The position numbers were made by a program, and so were the translations under genes. 64,000 bases of DNA from Desulfobacteraceae bacterium (GTDB taxonomy: Bacteria; Desulfobacterota; Desulfobacteria; Desulfobacterales; SKZT01): positions 124,001 through 188,000 of the forward strand of contig JAABTQ010000002.1 in the NCBI GenBank assembly GCA_011389745.1. Direction: 5' to 3'. Under the pieces are notes generated by a model. The model had not been told where the DNA came from. It saw nothing but the letters and a program-made list of their open reading frames with translations, and did no database searches. Shown here one piece after another: positions 55,201 to 63,676 of this stretch. How positions within the stretch are numbered: the stretch's first letter is position 1; every line of letters starts with the position of its first letter.

Positions 55201-57182
55201 GTAGTTCCAGGTGCCGGCTGATCCGGAAAAAGCTCGCCATGGCGCAAAAATTTAGCCCTTCCCGTAACCGTGGAAAAGCCATCACGCGGATATTCTCCAT
55301 TTTGAAGTACGGGTGCGCTGGTTATGGCACCGATAAGAGCCGACACCATTTTGCTTTGTTCAAATGCATACTCGACATTGACCTTTTCGAAGGTGTCATG
55401 GGGCGTACCCCACATGGACCTGCCATCGTTTACCGTCACGAGGGTAAAACCATGGAAACCCGCAATGGCGCTAACCTCCCCACCCAATTGAGGTTTATCA
55501 AGAAAATAAGTGTCCCACGGTCTAATCCTGCTGGGTCGAAGTGTATCATGATATAAAGATTTATATTCGGAATGGGTTGCCCAATTTTGGAGTACATCAT
55601 TTATAACCGCATATGCCGGGATACGGTTGATTCGGGGACGCAATGGAAAAAGCCAACCCTGGTTAAAAGCACCAACTCCGTCACCATGGCTTGAAAGATG
55701 CAAGGAAATGACAGCTCCAAGCTCCAATCCTGCAACCGTGGATCGAAAAGCCTGAGTGCTTTTAAGCATTTTTTCCTGAATTTCAGCATCTTTTAAAATT
55801 GCCTCAAAATCGTTTATTGCCATGGGTATGAGCGTGTTTATTACCTTTGTTTCCTCATCAGAAAGCTTATTGAAATCTACACGCCATCCAAGCTGCCGAA
55901 GCATGAACCGACGATCTGCAAGGCCCTGGATGATTCCTTCGTCGGACACATCTTTTTTCTCCATACGCAAGAGCATTAAATCACGCGCAATCTGATCCAC
56001 CTCTGTTTTAATACGATCCGATAACGCGTCTTTAATCGAATCTTCGGCTCCTTCCATACCAGGCACGATCAAAGATGGACCCTGGATGTTTGCGTTATGA
56101 AGAATCTCGATCATTTTACGGGACTGGCCGATGGTTTTTTTCAGGTCTCTCAGCATGTCCCTTTGAAGCTTCGAGCGGGCCCGAATACTCCAGATCATCT
56201 CTCTCATGCCCGTAAGGGTTTGTGCATGTCCTGATGTGGCCACCAAAAGAACGGACCTTTCCGGAGGGCTTTCCTTAAGGTCTCGGGCGTAAGCAAGAAG
56301 TGTGGCAATGCTGCCGGCCTCATCGGCTCCGGGAGAAATTCCCAGCACATAAGAAGTACTGTCGTAAAAACCTTCAACGATAACCAGTTCTTCCTTGAGT
56401 TCCGGGTGTGATCCCTCTACAAGGCAATATATATTTTTTCCGGAGACATTTTCCCAGCGCGTATCCGAAATAAGCCTGACAGTCTCAACGCCCGAATTAT
56501 CCCGGTCATTTTCAATTTCCCCGAACAGCTCAACAGCCTTATCCAACGATATCCTGAATCTGGGAAAACGAATGGGTGTAATTTCGAACTTTTCTTCAAA
56601 AAAACTTTTTATCGAATCTCCGCGATCCAAATATATGAGTGCCTTCGCACCCAAAGAAGCTGCATTGAGCCAGTTTTTTCCCGAATCCAGTTCCATAAGT
56701 ACTATGGTGCCATCAATCTTTTTTCCGGATAATTCCGAGAGTTCTCCCTGGCCAACGTAAACAAGAGGGGCCTCGATCCCTGGAGGACCGATGGTATTCG
56801 GCGAAATGGCGTTTGCACGGATCGGATCCAAAGTAATGTTCTGCCCGGAAGACAACACGGTCAATGTGCTATTATTGTGAAGCAGGGTAGGAACTAAAAA
56901 AAGATGGTTTTTGACCTCGCCTAAATCCAGATCGGCAAGTGACTGTTCGATAAATTCAGCTGCTGAATTAAAACCTGCCGTGCCGGTAGAACGATCATCA
57001 AAACTTGACAGGGTCTTGATGTCGGATACAAAACGATTTTGGGTTGACCCTGAAATTTCCCCATGTGCCGGCACAGCAGGTGAACACATCCACACCAGAA
57101 TAATACTCAAAACCCGGAACAGATACAAACCCGAAGTATTATTCATTGATGCAATTTTTTTTTTGAATAATCTGCCTACCAT
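52236..57182 (-). CDS. M28-peptidase-like ectodomain fused to FtsX permease and C-terminal domain
   Basis: 1648 residues. A signal/anchor helix (about 18-40) is followed by an M28-type domain with a PA-like insert (about 135-230); the core has GFYDST (271-276), PGADEAGS (284-291) and TPHDTFEKVN later. A carboxypeptidase-regulatory-like segment comes next, then three membrane helices near residues 950-1050, an FtsX/MacB half (helix near TILTCTTLVILTFTIMSF, periplasmic loop, three helices with VYERKREIGIYTSVGL), and about 200 cytoplasmic residues with seven cysteines. The usual His of GAHYDS is Phe272 and the EE pair is H319-A320, so peptidase activity is doubtful. It follows the ATPase gene with overlap. 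ATG 57146 is an alternative start with a standard signal peptide. Confidence 0.85.
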   Translation of the reverse strand: MVGRLFKKKIASMNNTSGLYLFRVLSIILVWMCSPAVPAHGEISGSTQNRFVSDIKTLSSFDDRSTGTAGFNSAAEFIEQSLADLDLGEVKNHLFLVPTLLHNNSTLTVLSSGQNITLDPIRANAISPNTIGPPGIEAPLVYVGQGELSELSGKKIDGTIVLMELDSGKNWLNAASLGAKALIYLDRGDSIKSFFEEKFEITPIRFPRFRISLDKAVELFGEIENDRDNSGVETVRLISDTRWENVSGKNIYCLVEGSHPELKEELVIVEGFYDSTSYVLGISPGADEAGSIATLLAYARDLKESPPERSVLLVATSGHAQTLTGMREMIWSIRARSKLQRDMLRDLKKTIGQSRKMIEILHNANIQGPSLIVPGMEGAEDSIKDALSDRIKTEVDQIARDLMLLRMEKKDVSDEGIIQGLADRRFMLRQLGWRVDFNKLSDEETKVINTLIPMAINDFEAILKDAEIQEKMLKSTQAFRSTVAGLELGAVISLHLSSHGDGVGAFNQGWLFPLRPRINRIPAYAVINDVLQNWATHSEYKSLYHDTLRPSRIRPWDTYFLDKPQLGGEVSAIAGFHGFTLVTVNDGRSMWGTPHDTFEKVNVEYAFEQSKMVSALIGAITSAPVLQNGEYPRDGFSTVTGRAKFLRHGELFPDQPAPGTTMLFFQGPARFNAIVDAMGNFQLRGIADSKNSYHKVIIEGYRFEPETGEVVWAIDKPGTGKNAYRVKMQRPYMETDLILFSCKETTIFNLLEPRTFAYMTRIQLIDGRRESEPTRYWYSRMDTRSSTIASIYLEPGTPLKLILSDSLLRKKLLLTNADQNNPEGIGYLAENWPLIHRTDFMVAKDMWNLLEPRILNLENHGVVDEKIRDLQKEGVEALRLAESSLEKYEYDHFSEASARSWALAARVYDQVEKTQKDVLFGVLFYVALFVPFAFCMERLLFSFSNIYKRIVAFLAILIILIAVIYQVHPAFQLAYSPMVVILAFFIIGLSFMVSLIIFFRFEDEMIQLQRKAWRGQGAEMSRWKAFIAAFFLGVSNLRRRRIRTILTCTTLVILTFTIMSFTSVKSSRLHARLQYQPESPYSGFLLKNVNWQSLPPEAFGIISNSFKDKGVAVPRVWLEPEDRTRSERIPITLGKKLFEASAMIGLSADEGQVSGMDDILAGGRWFTQDERHVVLISMRMAENLGIDPEHPDETEVRLWGKPFKVVGTFSGEKFHERTDLDGEPLTPVIFPRESAVVELTEAEMDAMESGEDVRAFQSLYNHISGDLTLIIPYQTLLASGGQLKAVAVSYHSKEDMRKTATNLVDRFGLTLFSGEDDGTFIYNASDTLSYSGVPNILIPLIISIFIVLNTMIGSVYERKREIGIYTSVGLAPSHVSFLFVAESLAFAVLSVVLGYLMAQTLASIFAGTWLWSGITVNYSSLAGVAAMFLVILVVLISVIYPSRVAANIAIPDVNRSWKLPEAQGNTLEVDFPFLMNYSEHRSIGGFIYDYFNSHKDVSHGIFSTGNIGFGFVCPIPQRLKENKPDCRNNNQCCQDSWLDIDTKVWLAPFDFGIMQQVQTRFCPSTEETGYLEIKVTLTRESGESNAWRRINKGFLHAFRKQLLLWRSLDDEEKKHYEQVLDQAQRQKGLIVETPEREEFLKCECQVPV

Positions 57183-57955
57183 CTTTCGCCGACACTACCT
57201 ACTGAAATAGTTAAATCTTCACGTTCTTCTATTTTTTCAATTCGTCCGTCACGAATCCAGATTACCTGATCGGATACATTGAGCATTTTAATATCGTGAG
57301 TGGCTGAAATAACTGTGACTTTACGTTCCCAACTCAAATTTTTCAGGAGAGCAATAATTTCCTCACCTGTATTCAGGTCAAGATTTCCGGTAGGCTCATC
57401 TGCCAGAATGATAGCCGGGTTATTTGCCAATGCCCTGGCAACCGCAACTCTCTGCTGCTGGCCACCGGAAAGTTCAAAAGGTTTATGTTGATAACGATCC
57501 CCGAGCCCCACAAGGTCAAGTAATTCCATGCCTTTATCAATTGCCGCTTCATTACCCATACCCCCGAAAATCATTGGTAAGGTAACATTTTCAAGAGCTG
57601 TCATGACCTGGATCAGGTTAAAAGTCTGAAAAATATATCCGATTTTTCGACATCTTAGCCATGCTAATTCATATGCATCCAACTGGGCGATATCTACTTC
57701 ATCAATAAACACCTTTCCTGATGAAGGTTTATCAAGACCCCCGATCATATTAAAAAGCGTACTTTTTCCGGAACCCGAAGGCCCCATGATGGATACGTAT
57801 CGCCCCGCAAGTATATCAAGATCCACTCCTTTCAGGGCCTGGACATCGACTTTTCCGAGTTTAAATGTTTTTGTCACCTGGGAAACCCGGACAATTTTTC
57901 TTTCAACAGCCTCGGTCAATTCACCTTTGAGGGCTTTGGATTGTTCATTCAACAT
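57176..57955 (-). CDS. ABC transporter ATPase, LolD/MacB type
   Basis: About 259 residues from the ATG at 57955 ([19 protein letters not shown]). Walker [11 protein letters not shown]-loop [10 protein letters not shown], signature [15 protein letters not shown], Walker [13 protein letters not shown] and H-loop SATHD are all intact. This type works with FtsX-like permeases that do mechanical work or lipoprotein export. The frame is open to 58042 but that overlaps the permease gene and has no family match. It sits between the short permease and the M28-FtsX gene. Confidence 0.93.
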   Translation of the reverse strand: MLNEQSKALKGELTEAVERKIVRVSQVTKTFKLGKVDVQALKGVDLDILAGRYVSIMGPSGSGKSTLFNMIGGLDKPSSGKVFIDEVDIAQLDAYELAWLRCRKIGYIFQTFNLIQVMTALENVTLPMIFGGMGNEAAIDKGMELLDLVGLGDRYQHKPFELSGGQQQRVAVARALANNPAIILADEPTGNLDLNTGEEIIALLKNLSWERKVTVISATHDIKMLNVSDQVIWIRDGRIEKIEEREDLTISVGSVGERW

Positions 57956-57974
57956 GTTATTACTTACCGTATGG

Positions 57975-58673
57975 CTAATGTTCAGCCCGCATGGCTTCCA
58001 CCGGCTGCATTCGTGCAGCAATGATCGCCGGATAAAAAACACCTGCGAGACTCAAAAAAAAACCGACTCCCGTGGCAAATGCCATGGAAAAAAACACATC
58101 GCTCAATAAAACATGTGTCAAGGAAGCGTTTCCGAACCGAATGACGCTGTTTAACAAAGAAAAGAAGCCTCCGATCAAAGCCCCTGCCATAGCTCCGACA
58201 ACACCCTGCATTCCGGCTTCCAACAAAAAAAGTCTAAGAATGAACCGATCCAGGGCCCCCAGACATTTCATGGTACCGATTTCCCTGAACCTTTCAGTAA
58301 CGGCCATTAGCTGGGCATTGACAATTCCAACCACACAAACCAAAATGGACAAAATAACAATCCACCGCTGTTTTGGATTTGTCTCAGCGCGAACATCTTC
58401 AGGCCCCAGATCATAACCGGCCCGGATAAGCTGCCGCCGAAAATCCGGATCTCCTGTTGAAAGAAGTCCATTGGCCACATCATTGCTTACGCGGACAAAA
58501 CTTAAAAATGAAATGGCCAGTACAAGGCTTAATGTGGTAATCAAAGACCGGAAAAAACGAACCCTGATTTGTTTAAAGGAAATAGCAAGAGATTGTTTAA
58601 AAGGAAGAACTACCTGGCGCTCTACCGGCTCGGAGCTTTGCTTATCAACCTTATTTGATGTGTGTTTGCTCAT
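57975..58673 (-). CDS. Short FtsX-family permease
   Basis: 232 residues. A cytoplasmic N-terminus, a first helix (SLITTLSLVLAISFLSFV), a periplasmic loop of only about 55 residues, then three helices including VILSILVCVVGIVNAQLM, TERFREIGTMKCLGALDRFI and the C-terminal VFYPAIIAARMQPVEAMRAE. This is the FtsX core without the large MacB domain. It would pair with the FtsX half of the 1648-residue protein as a two-permease ABC complex. The ATPase follows 19 bp later. Confidence 0.88.
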   Translation of the reverse strand: MSKHTSNKVDKQSSEPVERQVVLPFKQSLAISFKQIRVRFFRSLITTLSLVLAISFLSFVRVSNDVANGLLSTGDPDFRRQLIRAGYDLGPEDVRAETNPKQRWIVILSILVCVVGIVNAQLMAVTERFREIGTMKCLGALDRFILRLFLLEAGMQGVVGAMAGALIGGFFSLLNSVIRFGNASLTHVLLSDVFFSMAFATGVGFFLSLAGVFYPAIIAARMQPVEAMRAEH

Positions 58674-58692
58674 AATTCTCTATTCAAATCTT

Positions 58693-59517
58693 TTATCCAC
58701 CAGCCTTAGCTTCAGAAAGTTCCTTGAGATGAACCGTTTTTATGCCCGATTTATTTGCAAAAGCTTGAAAAAGAGATTCAATAAAAATAAAAGCATGATC
58801 ATTCATACGCTGATGATGTATCATAATACCACACAGCCCATTTGCAAGGGCTTGCCCAAGTTCTTCGAACAAATTTTCCCATCCTGTTTCAGGATCATTT
58901 TCCTTGCGGGTGTGCAGGTCTACATTGACATTATACTCTGCTATTCCTTCGGGGTTTCCCGGTTTGTCTCCTGAATTTCTTGAAATGGCCTTATATCTCA
59001 AATTTTTGAGTTGTTTGATAGTATTGTAGTCGCATCGGTTCCAGGGAGGCGTGAAAATCGGATAGAAATTTTCCCCCATGATTTTTTTCAAACGCTCCAT
59101 GCCATTTTTCAAATCGGCTTTAATCTGTGAAGATGATCGACTCTGACCGAATTCGTATTTTTTTCCTCTCCCGGAATGGTTAACATGGCACCATCCATGC
59201 TGATGCCAACACCATAATGAAAAAATATTACCGGTCAGCGCTTTGAGATGATCCCATCTTTGGTGGGTAAGCCATACCGGAACCACTGCCAGGGAAAGAG
59301 GTATTTTATATCGGTAAAAAAGAGAAATAAGCCTGGAAAAATTTTCAGACGGCACACCTACGTCATCGGCACGAAAAAAAATGAGAACGTCTTTGGGTTG
59401 GGAAGCCTCATTATGCGCGGTGTTCACGCAAGCCTCCAAACGTGAAAGAAAATTCTTTGGAAGATTTTTCCAAATTGGAGAAACCGTGTGGGGCATTTTA
59501 ACTCCCTGACAAATCAA
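58693..59517 (-). CDS. Polysaccharide deacetylase family (NodB-like) protein
   Basis: 274 residues. The NodB-type motifs are FFRADDVG (metal Asp pair), WHQHGWCHVNH (metal His pair) and FTPPWNRCD, and the C-terminal part has GIMIHHQRMN. It should remove acetyl groups from a sugar, in the cytoplasm or at the membrane; no signal peptide is seen. It overlaps the MurG-like transferase by 4 bp and precedes the ABC genes by 19 bp, so it ties glycan genes to the transporter. ATG 59496 is an alternative start. Confidence 0.82.
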   Translation of the reverse strand: MICQGVKMPHTVSPIWKNLPKNFLSRLEACVNTAHNEASQPKDVLIFFRADDVGVPSENFSRLISLFYRYKIPLSLAVVPVWLTHQRWDHLKALTGNIFSLWCWHQHGWCHVNHSGRGKKYEFGQSRSSSQIKADLKNGMERLKKIMGENFYPIFTPPWNRCDYNTIKQLKNLRYKAISRNSGDKPGNPEGIAEYNVNVDLHTRKENDPETGWENLFEELGQALANGLCGIMIHHQRMNDHAFIFIESLFQAFANKSGIKTVHLKELSEAKAGG

Positions 59518-60671
59518 GAATTAATTAAATTTTTTATCCACTCGGCGGTGTTGGTACTTCCTTTAAGGTCAATCATACCAGCTGGGGCCTCTTTATGCAA
59601 CAAACTCTCACGAATAAAAAAAGCCATCCGATCCGCAGTCAGATCACCATCGGTTAAAATCGTAAAAGGGGCCATTTTAGCAAGACGTTCGGCCCTGACC
59701 CTTTGTTCTCGATTCTGTGAAAAAGGCCACACAATTGCCGGAGTTTTTGCGGCAAGAATATTCATACATGTGTTATAGCCCGCCATACTCACAGATAAAT
59801 CCGCTGACTGCAAATAAGAGAGAAAATCAGGGGTAAATCTGCTGACTGCAACATTTTCATTTTCCAATCGCTTTAGCTTTGAAAAATCCTCGAGGCTCAT
59901 GAACGGGCCGGAAAAAACCTCCATATGCAAATCCACATCATCTTTGAGAATATGAACAGCTTCAAGTGTGGCCTCCAAAAGCGAACATCCCACTTTTCCA
60001 CCCCCGGCACTGGCAACCACCAGTTTTTTTTCCGACGAGATATTCAGTCTTTTGCGTATTATCCGGCAGGCATCTGCAGGCGGCTTTGATGTAACAAATC
60101 CGGTATAAACAAGGGGAATTTGAATCTCATGGATACGTGAAAAGGATTCATCCAACCGAAAAAGTTCCGGATCGGAATGAACCAAAAGCGCATCAAAACT
60201 CCTGTTAAGTATATTGATGACTCTTTTTTCATATTTATCAGGATCTTTTTTTTCTACGAGAATGTCCCGAAGGCTGCAGACCGAACGGCACCGATTGAGG
60301 GTTTTCATTCTGACATGTTCCAGCGCCGAATCAAGTTCAAACCTAAAGGCCTTGCGCCCGAAAGGATAAAGCTCAACAATAAACATATCAGGATTTTCAA
60401 ATTCTAACAGCTCCAACAGTATTTTTTTTCGGTCTGACTTGACCTTTTCCGTCGAAGAGGTTTTTTCGGTGGTAAAAAGCTCGGAGAAATCCGGGTTCAT
60501 CATGAGACCGGGAAGGCAAACCTCCCGGATATGTTCAGCAAGCGCTACGTCAGGCCTGGGCCCTCCGGTCACAAGAATTACGTCATGTTGATCAAGTGCC
60601 CTGCAAATTTCGAGACTTCTGAAAAAATGACCGATCCCGAGCACATGTTGGCAATAAAAGATAATTTTCAT
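59514..60671 (-). CDS. MurG-like (GT28 type) glycosyltransferase
   Basis: 385 residues. The N-terminus CQHVLGIGHFFRSLEICRAL has the glycine-rich GHxxR pattern of the GT-B fold. The C-terminal half shows VVASAGGGKVG and SADLSVSMAGYNTCMNILAA, with IVWPFSQNREQRVRAERLAK for donor binding. It resembles transferases using UDP-sugars. A paralogue begins at the right edge (63677) with the same SM-A/G-GYNT motif. It overlaps the deacetylase by 4 bp and is 6 bp after the phosphatase. Confidence 0.8.
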   Translation of the reverse strand: MKIIFYCQHVLGIGHFFRSLEICRALDQHDVILVTGGPRPDVALAEHIREVCLPGLMMNPDFSELFTTEKTSSTEKVKSDRKKILLELLEFENPDMFIVELYPFGRKAFRFELDSALEHVRMKTLNRCRSVCSLRDILVEKKDPDKYEKRVINILNRSFDALLVHSDPELFRLDESFSRIHEIQIPLVYTGFVTSKPPADACRIIRKRLNISSEKKLVVASAGGGKVGCSLLEATLEAVHILKDDVDLHMEVFSGPFMSLEDFSKLKRLENENVAVSRFTPDFLSYLQSADLSVSMAGYNTCMNILAAKTPAIVWPFSQNREQRVRAERLAKMAPFTILTDGDLTADRMAFFIRESLLHKEAPAGMIDLKGSTNTAEWIKNLINS

Positions 60672-60677
60672 GGATAT

Positions 60678-61298
60678 TCAATCCAGACTAACCGCATTTA
60701 TAGCTTCTATTCCGAGCTCACCGTTCTCCCATGCCAGGATATGAAAGTGGTAAGGTTTGATCAAAGATGCCTCATCCGTTTCAAAATTTCTATTCAAAAT
60801 GCCATAAATGATTGCCCTTAGCACTCCTCCGTGAGAAACCACAAGAATTTTTTGTCCGGGCCGGCGAACAGCCATGTCATGAAAAGCGTTTAGGCTTCTT
60901 CGCCACACGGTTAATCGATCTTCACCTCCAGGGGGACAAAACTTCCATCCTGAAGCCATTTGACGCTCCAACTCTTTTGGTTGCTCCAAGATCAGATCCT
61001 GGTGTGTTTTTCCATTCCATACTCCCCAGTCCTGCTCATTAAGCCGTATATCTTTTTCTATGGGAAGGTTCAAATCTTTATTAATGATTTCAGCAGTTTG
61101 CCACGTTCGGCTAAGGCCGCTCACAACAATCCGATCCCACGTTTCGGCATTCTTAAGAAATTTTCCCCACTTTTCGACCTGCTCAATTCCTTCCGGGCAC
61201 AAGTTGGTGTCAATACTACCCTGAATTCGCTTATCCAGGTTCCATTGGGTTTTGCCATGCCTGATCAGGCCAAACCATGTTTTAAAGTCGGAAATCAT
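60678..61298 (-). CDS. Histidine phosphatase (phosphoglycerate mutase-like) family protein
   Basis: 206 residues. The catalytic RHGKTQWN motif near residue 14, RIQGSIDTNLCPEG, VSGLSRTWQTAEII and VVSHGGVLRAI are all present, so the two His and two Arg of the site are kept. In glycan operons such enzymes often remove a phosphate from sugar-phosphates (for example GmhB- or alpha-ribazole-type). The substrate here is unknown. It overlaps the GT4 gene by 4 bp. Confidence 0.85.
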   Translation of the reverse strand: MISDFKTWFGLIRHGKTQWNLDKRIQGSIDTNLCPEGIEQVEKWGKFLKNAETWDRIVVSGLSRTWQTAEIINKDLNLPIEKDIRLNEQDWGVWNGKTHQDLILEQPKELERQMASGWKFCPPGGEDRLTVWRRSLNAFHDMAVRRPGQKILVVSHGGVLRAIIYGILNRNFETDEASLIKPYHFHILAWENGELGIEAINAVSLD

Positions 61299-62419
61299 GT
61301 CTCTAAGTTTTTTTGTTTGATCTGTTTTAGCATATGGTCGACCCTGCGGTAATTAATATCAAGATCATGCTTTTCTCTGACATATTCACCGGCTGATTTT
61401 CCCATGTTTTTTGCAAGGTGACGGTTGTCCAGCAGATTTTTAATTGCGCTTAAAAAAGGGGGTTCTGAATATAATGGGGTCAAAAAACCGGTTTCACCAT
61501 GCCGAACCACCTCCGGTATTCCCCCATTGTTAAAAGCCACGACCGGCAGACCGCATGATTGCGCCTCTAAAAATACCATCCCTAAAGATTCACGAATTCC
61601 CGGGAAAACAAAAAGATCTCCGGCTGAGTAAAATCGATACATCTGATTTCTTTGAATTTTACCTGCAAAAATAACCTTTCCGGAAAGATACTGTTCCGCC
61701 AGACTTTTAAGAAAGTGCTTCTGGCTTCCATCTCCTGCAATAACCAGAAAAAGATTTATTCCTTGTTTAAAAAGTTTACCGCATGCCCTGATAACCCAGG
61801 ATAGCCCCTCTGTTTTGACATCCGCGCGAAACATGGCGGCTGAAAGCACCACGGGTGTATTCCCAACGTTCCAATGGCGACGAAGCTCGTTACGGGCTCC
61901 GGGGTCAAATTTAAAATCCTTTGGAAAAATACCGGGAGGCACATAGCTGAGACGATCTTGGGGAATGATTCGCCGGAGATTAATTTCATCTTCTTTGCGA
62001 TTGCTGAAAATATGCGATGCCGCCCGAAGCGCCTTTCGGTTTAATAAAAAACCAGGACCTGCTCGCAGATCTCTTCGCCTTTTTGTCGAATAAATGCCTT
62101 GGAATACCACATATGGTATTTTTTGCCTCTGAGCGACATAAGGCCCCAGCATATCAGGAGCTTTATAATATGTATGGTAGGTCAGCCAAATATCAGGTAA
62201 AAAGTTTTTGACCAATTTTTCAGCTCGCTGCTGTTCCATCAATATTGAAAACCATTTCCAGGGTTTCCAGTAAATCCATCGCGTTCGTAAAGGGCTTACG
62301 GTTTTTATCTCATGGCCAAGATCAGCTAAAAATCCGTAAAGTCCTTTGGCAATAATTAAATCTCCCGATGGATTAGGGTGGGTAAGCGGTTTAAAGGGTG
62401 CATAAAAACAGATTTTCAT
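61295..62419 (-). CDS. GT4 family glycosyltransferase
   Basis: 374 residues. A GT-B fold with an N-terminal FKPLTHPNPSGDLIIAKGLY and the C-terminal E-x7-E motif GIRESLGMVFLEAQSCGLP followed by VVAFNNGGIPEVV, the standard GT4 donor site. A retaining transferase that adds a sugar from a nucleotide donor in the cytoplasm. It overlaps the preceding GT4 gene and the phosphatase by 4 bp each. Confidence 0.9.
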   Translation of the reverse strand: MKICFYAPFKPLTHPNPSGDLIIAKGLYGFLADLGHEIKTVSPLRTRWIYWKPWKWFSILMEQQRAEKLVKNFLPDIWLTYHTYYKAPDMLGPYVAQRQKIPYVVFQGIYSTKRRRDLRAGPGFLLNRKALRAASHIFSNRKEDEINLRRIIPQDRLSYVPPGIFPKDFKFDPGARNELRRHWNVGNTPVVLSAAMFRADVKTEGLSWVIRACGKLFKQGINLFLVIAGDGSQKHFLKSLAEQYLSGKVIFAGKIQRNQMYRFYSAGDLFVFPGIRESLGMVFLEAQSCGLPVVAFNNGGIPEVVRHGETGFLTPLYSEPPFLSAIKNLLDNRHLAKNMGKSAGEYVREKHDLDINYRRVDHMLKQIKQKNLET

Positions 62420-63675
62420 ATAGAAATATCTAAAACCCTCGCCAGATCCTGAATAAGCTTTCGGTTATCAAAAAATTTTGTAACTTTCTCCTTTGCCGCC
62501 ACAATGATGCGATTTCGCAGGTTTTTATCCTGAAGAAGTCTGAGCATGGCATTGGCCAATGCTTCGGGACTTTCCGGAGGAACAAGGAGCCCTGTTTCTT
62601 CATGCCTGATCAGTTCGGGTATGGCCGAAATATTTGTGCCCACCACCGGCACCCCCATGGCCATGCTTTCAACAAAAACATTGGGAATACCGTCACGATC
62701 TCCATTTTCGGCAACTTCTGATCCTAAAACAAAAAGGTCGGCTTTTCGAAATTGTTCCAGGACAGTTTGATGCGGTCGGGTTCCCAGCCACTGCGAGACA
62801 TCTTCTAATCCGAGAGTTTTGATCAGGGAAAGAATTTTTTGCCGCTCGTCTCCGTCTCCGATCAATGTGTGATGAAAGGAAAGACCTTTTGTTTTAAGTA
62901 TGCGCAGTGCCTTGTAAATTGTCGTGAGCCCCTTTTTGGAGGTGATTCGGGCAACCGTCAAAAGTTGAAACGGTGGTGTGGGTTTTAGGTTTTTCTTGCT
63001 TTGGACGGCCTCGCTTGAAAAAAACTCCATATCGATCCCATGATAGATGCGATGAATCGGGGTTGCAACTGCTAACCGATCACCACGGGAAACTTGTTTT
63101 AGGTGTTTCCGATTGTATTCCGTGCAAGTTACCACAAACCTGGCCAACCCGATTTTTTCACGTAGCCGGCGGCTGTCTGATGTATAGATATCCTTTGCAT
63201 GGGCTGTGAAACTGAAGGGAATACCGCTTAAAAACGATGAAAACATCGCAACCGATGTGGGGGAATGGGCAAAATGGGCGTGAAAATGCCTCACTCCACT
63301 TGTCGGAAGAAATTTATTCACCAGATAGCCGGCCTGGAAAAGATGTTTTAACGTGGCGGATTTTTTTGTGCGCCTGAAGCGAATCACCGCTTTCCGAAAC
63401 GCTTCTGAGTAAAGCCGGGGTTGTTTTTTTGCTAATTGCATGTTGTGATATAAAAATTTTGGAAGAGGCTTTAACAGGGTTTCAGGAAGATAATCCACCT
63501 TCGCCCTGATTTTTTTGATGCTTTCATGGCAAAAACTCTCCCGGGGCTGTCTCATGGAAAAGATATGAATTTTAAAGCCGAGACGTTCCAACAGTAAAAT
63601 TTCATTAGAAATAAAGGTTTCGGAAATTCTGGGGTACCCTTTCAGGATCATTCCCAGTGTTGACGACCGGGTCAA
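62416..63675 (-). CDS. GT4 family glycosyltransferase
   Basis: About 419 residues. Motifs are LKGYPRISETFISNEILLLE, HAHFAHSPTSVAMF, LTVARITSKKGL and GIPNVFVESMAMGVPVVGTN, which are typical of GT4 colanic-acid type transferases. The longest frame starts at 63705, but the TTG at 63675 has AGGAGG 5 bp ahead and follows the TGA of the upstream gene by one base, so it is the best start. An ATG at 63651 is another option. Confidence 0.9.
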   Translation of the reverse strand: MTRSSTLGMILKGYPRISETFISNEILLLERLGFKIHIFSMRQPRESFCHESIKKIRAKVDYLPETLLKPLPKFLYHNMQLAKKQPRLYSEAFRKAVIRFRRTKKSATLKHLFQAGYLVNKFLPTSGVRHFHAHFAHSPTSVAMFSSFLSGIPFSFTAHAKDIYTSDSRRLREKIGLARFVVTCTEYNRKHLKQVSRGDRLAVATPIHRIYHGIDMEFFSSEAVQSKKNLKPTPPFQLLTVARITSKKGLTTIYKALRILKTKGLSFHHTLIGDGDERQKILSLIKTLGLEDVSQWLGTRPHQTVLEQFRKADLFVLGSEVAENGDRDGIPNVFVESMAMGVPVVGTNISAIPELIRHEETGLLVPPESPEALANAMLRLLQDKNLRNRIIVAAKEKVTKFFDNRKLIQDLARVLDISI

Positions 63676-63676
63676 A

